Source: Telopea speciosissima
Lineage: Eukaryota; Streptophyta; Magnoliopsida; Proteales; Proteaceae
Assembly (NCBI RefSeq): GCF_018873765.1
Contig: NC_057916.1
Coordinates: 25,529,001 to 25,593,000, forward strand
Reading direction: 5' to 3'
Length of the DNA: 64,000 nucleotides
Shown in pieces: positions 56,446 to 64,000 of this stretch. Numbering within the stretch: position 1 is the first letter of the stretch; each line of letters starts with the position of its first letter. The notes beneath the pieces are model-generated. The model worked only from the letters and a program-made list of their open reading frames with translations. It did not search any database and was not told the DNA's origin. The position numbers and the translations under genes are program-made.

Positions 56446-57485
56446 ATGGATAATCTGCCACCAGGTTTTCGTTTCTACCCAACGGAGGAAGAGCTGATTT
56501 CCTTCTATCTACGTAACAAGCTAGAAGGGAGGGGACCAGACCTGGAGCGAGTTATTCCCGTTCTCGATATTTACTCCATGGATCCATGGTTCCTCCCCAG
56601 TTAATACCTCTTTAATTAGGGTTTAACCCCTTTCTTATATGCTCTATCAACTCCCTTCGCATTTCTACTCGCTCATCATCTTCTTCTTTTTGGTTCCAGA
56701 TTTTTCAGGGGAGGTGTGTCATGGAGACCCTGAACAATGGTTCTTCTTCACGCCAAGACAAGCGAGGGAAGCTCGTGGAGGAAGACCCAACCGAACCACC
56801 AGTTCCGGATACTGGAAAGCTACTGGCTCTCCTGGCTACGCCTACTCCTCAGGGAATCGAGTCATCGGAATGAAGAAAACCATGGTGTTCTACAAAGGAA
56901 AAGCTCCTAGTGGAAGGAAAACTGAGTGGAAGATGAACGAGTATCGAGCTATCCTTGGACAACCACCCTCTTCTTCTTCTTCTTCTTCAACTAATTCAAC
57001 TCCAAATCCAATTGTGAGTAACTAATTTTTCCCTACTTACTAAATATAGCATTTTTTTTGCTCACACGGACGTCGAGATCTCTTGTTATAAGGGCTTGGG
57101 TAGAATTCATTCTTAAAAGCTAGCAATTAAGGAAAGAGTACTAAATATAAATTAACAAATTTTGCAGTTAAGGCAGGAATATAGTTTGTGTCGTGTGTAC
57201 GTAGGAACGGGGAGCTTGCGAGCATTTGATCGAAGGCCCTCAGGAGCCATGACAAGCGAGATGGCAATGTACCAACACCAAGCAGCTGCTGCTTCTTATG
57301 GAGCTGGGACGACCAGTGGGACTGGGGATATGACCACCACCACCACATCTCATCGTCAGGACAGTTCATCCTCAGGTGGAGATGAAACTACTCATCCCCC
57401 TCAGACTGGTGAAAGTAATGATTGGGAGATGACAGAGGATGATCTTCAGTCCCTTTTGAACTGGGAAAACTTAAACTGGGATTAG
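56446..57485 (+). CDS. NAC090: NAC domain transcription factor, NAC090-type
   Basis: There are three exons, 56446-56599, 56700-57013 and 57168-57485 (introns of 100 and 154 bases, phases 1 and 0, GT-AG), encoding 261 residues. The NAC domain runs from [19 protein letters not shown] (residues 4-22) through [15 protein letters not shown] (54-68), [20 protein letters not shown] (74-93) and [20 protein letters not shown] to [16 protein letters not shown]. It is thus complete in subdomains A-E, including the DNA-contacting WKATGSPG. The RAFDRRP block after the domain and the C-terminal [10 protein letters not shown] match Arabidopsis NAC090 (RAFDRRPEG, WDWEQLTW), placing it in the NAC090/NAC061 group. 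The acidic tryptophan-bearing C-terminus is the likely activation or regulatory tail. NAC090 is a nuclear regulator of salicylic-acid-linked responses and leaf senescence in Arabidopsis. The start at 56446 gives the family-typical N-terminus; the in-frame ATG at 56359 would translate the (AG)n repeat. Confidence 0.94.
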
Positions 57486-59659
57486 TAGTAGACTTAATTT
57501 TAGAGAGCTAGCTTTGGAAATTAATTTGAAATATTGGATTAGATCACAGGAAATGTAAATATTTTAATTCAGGGATATTTCAATATTACTACTTGTTTGT
57601 TTTGGGAAGGGTTTAATTAGCAAGAACTAATTAATTTCATCTCAATTCCAAAATCACTATTACTAATTGTTCTATATTCAGATTCTGTATCATGTATCTC
57701 TGATTTTCGAAATTTTTATTTCAAAAATCGATCTTCTTCCTGTATTGTCCTATGAACGAATTTATTTATTTTTAATTAATGAGATCCCAGTGTTGGAGAA
57801 AATTGTTTAAAAGATTCCCCTATAAGACATCATTAGGCTCTGTTTGTTTTATTGTAAGATTATATTTTCTTTCTATAAATGATATTTTACATGAAATTTA
57901 TTTCATATTAAGTGTTTCTTATTTTTTATTGTTTTTTTTTTTTAACATTTAATGTCAGAAAACAAAGCAGAAAAGTCCTATTTTAAGGTTTTAAAAATTG
58001 GAGTCATGGGCAAGTGGATGGATCCATCTTGGGATCAGATGGTGCCAAGTCTTCTTCGTTCGATCGAGGAAGAAGAAGATTAGGTTCAGTTGTTTTTAGG
58101 GGAAGGGTAAAATAGTCTTTTAAAAAATCTAATCTGTTGATATCATTAATTAACAGATAAAAGCCTAACCCGTTAGTTTTTGGGCTATATTTGATATTTT
58201 GGTACTTAATGGGATTGCATTAAAATAACAGGATAACTCAAGCGATGGCGCTGATAATTTCGCTTTATTATATATATAGGGATGACTTACAACCTTGCTT
58301 GCATATGCAAAGATTCAGGGCAATCCTAGGACAAATCTGGGGCTTTTAAGATGGTTGGTAGATGGTCCAGAATGAAGGACAGTGTTCCTAACAATACCCA
58401 TCTTTAAAAAAAAATCCTTACATTACAAAGAATTATATTGAATGCAAAGTATATAAATTAGGGGAAAATTAGGGGGAGGAGTTATATGTGGTGAGTGTGG
58501 CACTTGCACATGTGTGGGGCCCAATGGGAATGCGCAAAGGCATCAATAGGGTGGTCATTACTGCCTTTCACGTGGTGAGGTGGTCTTTTCGCCCCCCCCC
58601 CTCTGTATCTCGGCACAAGGTGCACTCTCCCCACAAAAAACTTTCTTCCATAAATTAAATGACATATCACATTACCCTTGAAATAGTTATTTTAAGAATC
58701 ACATGTAACCTCATGACATTAAATTTATGGGGGAGCGATTTTCGCCTTTCATAGGGGGTGGGGTGGTCATTTCGCCACCCCATTGTGCCTGGACATGGGT
58801 GGTATACTCCCCCAAAGAAAACTTTTTCTCCAAAATTTATATAATTCCAGTGACAAACTAAATCTCATAACAACCTACCTATGGCTAAAGTTGTAATTGC
58901 AATAGTATATAATCTCAATACTAAAATCAACCTAAGCTAATTTTCAATGGTTTACCAAAAAAAATTAAATTTCAATGACAAACCAGTACTAGCTACAACT
59001 TGCATATGAGCTAAAGTTGCAAGTTGCAAAGGTTTGCAATTTAATCAATAAGATCAAAAATGAGTTGAATCAAAAAAATAAAACGAACTCCATACCAGCG
59101 GGCCATAAGAATTCCGACCACATGAATCTTTATCATCGTATCTTATTCAATTTTTTTTTTTTTACTTCCTTGTGGGGATCATATCCATTTTCATGTATCA
59201 ATTGCAACAATTGATGTTAAATCTATTTATGACCGACTTTCCCTGCATTCACCATTGGGAGTTCAGATGCGCGCGGGGATACACGGAGAGTATTTTAGGA
59301 AAAATAATAAAACCCTATAGAGGTTTGTGAACCCTAGGATGATGTGGTGAATCTTCCCATCTAGTTGAGGAAAACTTTACTTTCTCCATTTATCAATGAT
59401 TGTCTTTTATATAATCTTTATAGACTTCTGAATAAAGTGGCAGTTCTAAGACCCTTTAATGGTAATCTGTAATTAAAACACATTTAAAACCGAAAAGAAA
59501 AAAATATTTAAGTGTCACGTAAAATTCCTTATGTGAGACATGGGTTCTTCAAAATTCATTAAAAATTACCTTATAAGAGTGCTTGAAAGATTATTATACA
59601 AAGCTATCTTGATGTTTAAAGTCATCACAGGATCACTTTAAAGTATCTTAAAATGGTAA
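57486..59659. other. Spacer downstream of the NAC gene
   Basis: 58455-58640 and 58730-58835 are two related MITE-like repeats sharing GGGTGGGGTGGTCATT-type words and an end (ACTCTCCCCACAAAAAACTT / ACTCCCCCAAAGAAAACTTT). The same GGTCATTTTG word recurs near 37770, 51040 and 35740. The rest is AT-rich without a gene. Confidence 0.5.
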
Positions 59660-59818
59660 TAAATGTGTCGCCCTAAGGCTTCCAAAGGGCTGGGCTTTAG
59701 AAAGGCCAACTTTCATAATCAGGCTTTACTTTCAAAACTTGGCTGGAGATTGCTTCATGAACCCTCTTCGTTGTGGGCCAGGGTCATAAAGGCCAAATAC
59801 TTCCCCAAAACTAGCTCA
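59660..59818 (+). mobile_element. LINE ORF2 fragment, left part
   Basis: Encodes CRPKASKGLGFRKANFHNQA, LLSKLGWRLLHEPSSLW and ARVIKAKYFPKTSSIAQG, the conserved segment just after the reverse transcriptase of plant L1-type LINEs. The element is 5'-truncated at about 59660 (no upstream RT or endonuclease is visible). It is split here by the insertion of the virus-like element. Its continuation is at 62767. Confidence 0.85.
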
Positions 59819-59825
59819 ATTGCGC

Positions 59826-59983
59826 AAGGAACTTTTATCGGCCTGAGTCTTGAGAAAACACTGAATACCGTTTCCTAACAAGTCTTTCTGATGCAGAGGG
59901 TCCGTCAGAGACGGCAACTGCAGAGCATACTCTGGCATGGAAAATAAGCAGTTCACACTATATTAGAATGAAATCTCTGGTTC
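59826..59983 (-). repeat. Terminal direct repeat block, left copy
   Basis: It pairs with 62239-62395 (shared ATCGGCCTGAGTC, GAAAACACTGAATACC, GCAGAGGGTCCGTCAGAGAC, GGAAAATAAGCAGTTCA). The right copy carries a small extra internal duplication of CGTCAGAGA-like sequence. About 10 substitutions are visible over about 150 bp. Confidence 0.8.
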
Positions 59984-59990
59984 AAACTAT

Positions 59991-60229
59991 ATGAATAGTG
60001 CCGACTAGCACACCAAAAGCCCGGACTTGTGGGGAAGGCGCGACACTAATTACATATGCAATACGTCCCTACGCGGGTCCCACCACGCTTTCGCAGCACG
60101 GTGCAGTGCTGCCAGTACAGCCGAGGACCATGAATGCTTCCGCAGCGATTCGATCACGCGACCTCCTGGCTCTGATACCAACTATATGAACAGTGCCGAC
60201 CAGCACACCAAAAGCCCGGACTTGTTGGT
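59991..60229 (-). repeat. 195-bp repeat, left array (1.2 copies)
   Basis: A full unit 59991-60185 is followed by a partial unit 60186-60229. Each unit holds a TG...CA-bounded stretch of about 63 bp (TGAACAGTGCCGACCAGCAC start in the plus sense) and a 132-bp part ending, in the minus sense, at TTGGTATCAGAGCCAGGAGG. That matches the 3' end of initiator tRNA-Met plus T-arm-like sequence. The layout recalls a TRIM (tiny terminal-repeat retrotransposon) in tandem form. Confidence 0.75.
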
Positions 60230-62487
60230 TGTGTGGGTAATGGTGCCTGGGCATACCTCAACTGGTCCTCAAGAAGCCTCTTTTCTTTTTCGCGGACAGC
60301 AATAAGAGCAGATGCATATGAAACATCTTTTACAGTAGTAGCAATATGCATGAATTCTTGATGGAGAGTCTCAATCCTTGTTTTGAGGTAACGAACATCA
60401 ATTTCATTTTGCTGAAGAGCAAGAGTATGGTGTTCCTGGTAAGAAACCAATTTGTGCAGGTATTGGTTCTGGACCAGGGCATTTTCTGCTTGCCAATTGA
60501 GCTGGGCTTCAACAGAAGAATTGACTGGCATCTGTCCCATATTATCAACAACATTTGGCAGAGTGGTCTTCCACCGATGGCGACGGCGATCAGAATCTTC
60601 ATAATCGACCGTGGGGGGGAAAGTCCTGTTGATGCCTTCTGAGCCTGAGGCCATAAAGCAGGGAATGGGCTGCTAGACTTGTTGTTGCCAAAGTATCAGG
60701 GGTGGCGATGCTGGTGGTGGCGGTGGTGCCGAAGGTAGATCTCGCTTGCAAGTAGCAGGAGGTGGTTCCTGAAAAGTAGGCTCAGGAGCTGGAGTGACAG
60801 GAGGACAACAACCTAGAAAGCAAGGCTTGCTGGAGCCGTATTCAACGATGAATTGGTAACGGCCTCTGTCTTCACCAAGGGGGCCAACATTAGGGCAACC
60901 TGTCTGATATCGTAGCCAAAGAGGATCATGGCCTTTCTTTTTCTTCTTCTTAGGCTTTGGAGGAGGTTCAGGCTCGTCGTTTGTATGATCGCAGTCAGGA
61001 CAGTTACAGACGTCAAACCAAGTATGGCCAGTCGGGCCCGAGAATCGATAGATCGGAGCACCAAAACTGTCAAACGCCTCTATGGGGACATGAGGTAACC
61101 TCTCTGGAAGTTCTTGAGGGTAGATTGGGATAGCTGTGCAAAAATCAGCTGGCCTAGGGTAGGTTACCATGGTTTTGCCGTCATCAAGAGGCTGGTAGAC
61201 AGGATTCGTGGCAGTGATAGGAGGAGTTGTAGCTGGGGTGTTACGAGTTGACTCATAGGCTGTGATCTAGGATTTGGGGATCAGCTTGATCAGCTCGACA
61301 TGGCTGATCTGTCAGGGAACATGAGTGATCGAAGGGATTCGATCTTCATCGATCTGGACAAATAGTACCAAATCGTTATTGGAGAAACCAATGTTAAGAT
61401 TCATGGCATGATTCTGAAACCTATAACAGATCTGATAGTGAAGAGTCGTTACAATGGCTGATTCTTTCTGAGGGGCACCCGTGAGCTGAACAAGAAATTG
61501 CCAGGCATCCGAAAGATTGGGATCCTGCAGAGAGACATTGTAGTTTGGGTACACTATATAGAAGATTGTGCCGTCATTCAGAGTGGTCTGGACATCAGTG
61601 ATGGTGGCGTGAGGAAAGTTACGGAACCTTGTATCAAGTAGATTAAGGCGCATAGCCACTGGAAGTCCTTTTCGACCATGACAGGTAGCAGTAATCTTCA
61701 CAGCTCCAAGATGGAGGTGAGTGTAACCAAGACCGATCCACTGTCGGATGAGATCTGGGCTGATCTCCATCAAAAAATACTGTTCCTTACCGCTGGCAAT
61801 AATCTGATTCTGTGAAAAAAGGGGGTGCTTGGACGTATTCCTTGAGACCAGGGGTCTTTTTTGGAGAAAGAATAGTCCGAAACTTCATAGTCACAGAGGT
61901 GGATGCTTTAGGGAAAACATCGTAGGGGTTTATGATGGGAAAGTTTATGGGATGTATCTGTTGCTCAGCCGGATTGTAGCTGAGTTCGTACAGGTAATCG
62001 ACCTTTGCCGCATGAGAAGTTTTGAGAGAAACACCAAAAGAAGAAGGGGGTTGAAGAGACATGATTGATGAGAAGTGTATCTTATCCTTAAGAGGTACTC
62101 GTTGTATAGATCCAAATATGGGTTAGCTGTCAGAATATATATATGAACAGTGAAATAAGCGCTGCCCAGAGTTCAGGCTGAAGGTAATCTGAGTGTGCTG
62201 GGATTTATAGCGGTCACTGCCTGCAACCCACACCTTGCTCAAGGAATTTTTATCGGCCTGAGTCCTGAGAAAACACTGAATACCATTTCCTAACAAGCCT
62301 TTCTAATGCAGAGGGTCCGTCAGAGACCTGTCAGAGATGGCAACTGCAGAGCATACTCTAGAATGGAAAATAAGCAGTTCATACCATATTAAGATAAACA
62401 CAAGAGCAGAGCTCCGGAGGATAAAATACACAGAGAAGTTTAGCCAAACATGGCTCTGATACCAACTATATGAATAATGTCGACTAT

Positions 62488-62766
62488 ATGAACAGTGCCA
62501 ACCAGCACACCAAAAGCCCAGACTTGTGGGAAAGGCGCGACACTAATTACATATGCAGTACGTCCCTACGCGGGTCCCACCATGCTTTTGTAGCGCGGCA
62601 CAATGCTACCAATACAGCCGAGGACCATGAATGCTTTCGCAGCGATTCGATCACGCAACCTCCTGGCTCTGATACCAACTGTATGAACAGTGCCGACCAG
62701 CACACCAAAAGCCCAGACTTGTGGGGAAGGCGCGACACTAATTACATATTCAGTATGTCCCTACGC
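62488..62766 (-). repeat. 195-bp repeat, right array (1.4 copies)
   Basis: A full unit 62488-62682 is followed by a partial unit 62683-62766. It is the same family as the left array, with differences mostly of the C-to-T/G-to-A type, consistent with decay of methylated sites. A separate primer-site motif TGGTATCAGAGCCATG lies just inside at 62450-62465. Confidence 0.75.
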
Positions 62767-64000
62767 GAGTGGACTTGGAATAGCATAACCCAAGTAACCT
62801 GTATTCTTCGAAGGTTGCTGTGTCGACGGATTGGAGATGGATGTTCTACCTCCGTCTGGTATGATAAATGGCTTCCTTCACTTCCTGATAATCTTGCTTG
62901 CTTCTCCCCTAATCACCTTTTCAATAATAATAAATTCTAAATGTTTGCCATTTCAAAGAAGGATCTACTTGGAACTATGAACTCATTAATCGACATATTC
63001 CCCCAACTGTTGTTCCTCTCATTCGATCTATTACTTTCTCTGCATCTAATGATCAATGGTACTGCCTGCACTCAAATTCAAGAAATTTCACCACTAAACT
63101 TACTGTCAAGCATTTAATTTCTTACTCTAGTGCAAGCTCTGAGAATGCGGCCACCTGGTGGAAATTTTTTTGGAAACTTCGACTTCATCCTAAATTTAAA
63201 GCTTTCTTTTGGCGTTTGCTTAATGCAGGACTTCTTACCAAGGATGTTCTATCAAGGTGGAGCCAGATTGACTCGACATGTGCTCTCTGTGGAACTGGGG
63301 TTGAATCACCATGCCACCTTTTTCTTTCTTGTGATTGGATTAAACGGCTTTGGGCAGCTGGACCTTTGGGGCTGAGGACTGACTCTCTGGCCTTTAATAC
63401 TTTACTCCAGTTCTGTCGGTTCTTTCATTTACAATTTTGCACTGATAAGGATTTGTTAAAGTGGTTTTTTAGTACTTTCATAATAACATGTTACTTTATA
63501 TGGTTGTGTCGAAATAGGTTTTTACTTCAGTCTGTACAACCTAATCCTTCACGAATATTACAGGTGGTCTCACAATGGCTGGCTGACTTGAATATAACTG
63601 TTTTCAACTCGAATTGTACACAAATGGGGTGTATCCCTGATGCTGCCATTTCTCTAACCTCACCGGTTTTTGCTCTGCCTCATTATGATTATTCTATATT
63701 GATCTGTGCAGGACTCAGTTCACCTGGACTGACAGGGGCCGGGTGGGCCTATCTCCTTTTGGTTGATGGCAAGTTTAAGTTTTTTGATGCAGGAAAGCTG
63801 CTTTGTACAGTGGATGTAGAACCTTTTGCTGTTGCAATCCTTAAGGGTCTCAACCGTGCCGCCTGTATTGGGTTGTAGATTAAAGAAATTTGGTGTGATA
63901 ATCAATGGATCACTGATTCTCTCCCATCTCCAACCAAATGCCAATGGCCATGGCACTTAGTTCCTAAGTTGTTACAAATCTTAAATCTAACCCACCATGT
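62767..64000 (+). pseudogene. LINE ORF2 C-terminal part: zinc-binding domain and RNase H
   Basis: The continuation of the LINE begins WTWNSITQVTCILRRLLCRR, then IGDGCSTSVWYDKWLP. One frameshift near 62940-62952 is needed. The frame from about 62952 then runs to 63878: NDQWYCLHSNSRNFTTKL, ATWWKFFWKLRLHPKFKAFF, and the zinc-binding RVT-associated domain CALCGTGVESPCHLFLSCDW (the C-x2-C...H-x4-C pattern is complete). After a linker follows an RNase H-like domain (GAGWAYLLLVDGKFKFFDAG, EPFAVAILKGLN) that meets a TAG stop at 63876-63878, after which the same frame continues (IKEIWCDNQWITDSL) to the window edge. It is a dead LINE that inserted before the virus-like element. Confidence 0.85.

Larger units (their letters stand above)
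59819..62766 (-). mobile_element. Endogenous caulimovirid-like element, fossil, nested in the LINE
   Basis: About 2.9 kb on the minus strand. The N-terminal coding part (about 61310-62060) resembles a 30K-superfamily viral movement protein, with the LLDTRF-type aspartate signature followed by FPHATI and YPNYNVSLQDP. The downstream part (about 60150-61170) has a lysine-rich and proline-rich protein and a predicted coiled-coil-like protein, as expected for the N-terminal polyprotein of Caulimoviridae. I see no protease, reverse transcriptase or RNase H. Both ends carry the same array: 195-bp repeats with a TGGTATCAGAGCC primer site, a leader, and a block of about 150 bp, that is, direct terminal redundancy. 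It is broken, with about four breaks. Terminal copies differ by roughly 6-8% by eye, so it is not recent. An LTR-type element that acquired a movement protein is the alternative. Confidence 0.65.

Noticed and set aside
60154-61170. Proline-rich and coiled-coil-like minus-strand ORFs as host genes
   Set aside because: They lie between the terminal repeats of the virus-like element and follow its movement-protein-like region, so they are treated as parts of that fossil.
62659-62672. tRNA gene suggested by the tRNA-Met-like CCTGGCTCTGATACCA
   Set aside because: Only the acceptor/T-arm end is matched. There is no anticodon arm, and the motif is a reverse-transcription primer site within a 195-bp repeat.

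Overview
The window is nuclear DNA of a flowering plant, most likely a dicot with a repeat-rich genome. The evidence is GT-AG introns in plant-specific gene families (S40, Ole e 1/extensin, NAC), a box C/D snoRNA matching the plant 25S rRNA, and plant transposon families (Ty3/gypsy Tekay-like, Ty1/copia, plant RTE and L1-type LINEs, hAT elements and many MITEs). I cannot name the species. Only three protein genes are convincing, plus one small non-coding RNA cluster. Everything else is transposons, their debris, or AT-rich spacer.

Layout. 1-5241: the 3' part of a decayed Ty3/gypsy element with an unusually long 3' LTR (about 3.3 kb, with its own minisatellite). 6321-7043 (+): a single-exon S40-family senescence regulator. 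7-23 kb: non-coding spacer with LTR-like fragments and a hAT-like MITE family rich in CGAAATTTCG palindromes (three copies). 24.09-24.83 kb (-): four tandem copies of a box C/D snoRNA with a promoter-like region near 25.6 kb. 25.8-29.5 kb: two hAT-type MITEs and a degraded RTE LINE. 29907-33901: a complete-ended 4.0-kb hAT transposon with a perfect 8-bp target duplication and a recognisable transposase C-terminus. 39424-40068 (+): a two-exon Ole e 1/extensin-family secreted protein. 40-55 kb: a graveyard of foldback MITEs, a copia fragment, a SINE and an RTE LINE tail. 56446-57485 (+): a three-exon NAC transcription factor of the NAC090 type. 59.66-64 kb (+): a LINE split by a virus-like (endogenous caulimovirid-type) fossil that carries a 30K-type movement-protein-like region and 195-bp repeats with tRNA-Met primer sites.

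The genes do not form a pathway or operon. S40 and NAC090-type proteins are both linked to leaf senescence in other plants, but 50 kb of repeats separates them here and nothing shows joint regulation. The most informative new signals are the homotypic snoRNA cluster, the RT-less virus-like element with terminal 195-bp repeats, and several hAT-like MITE families whose ends are fixed by 8-bp target duplications.
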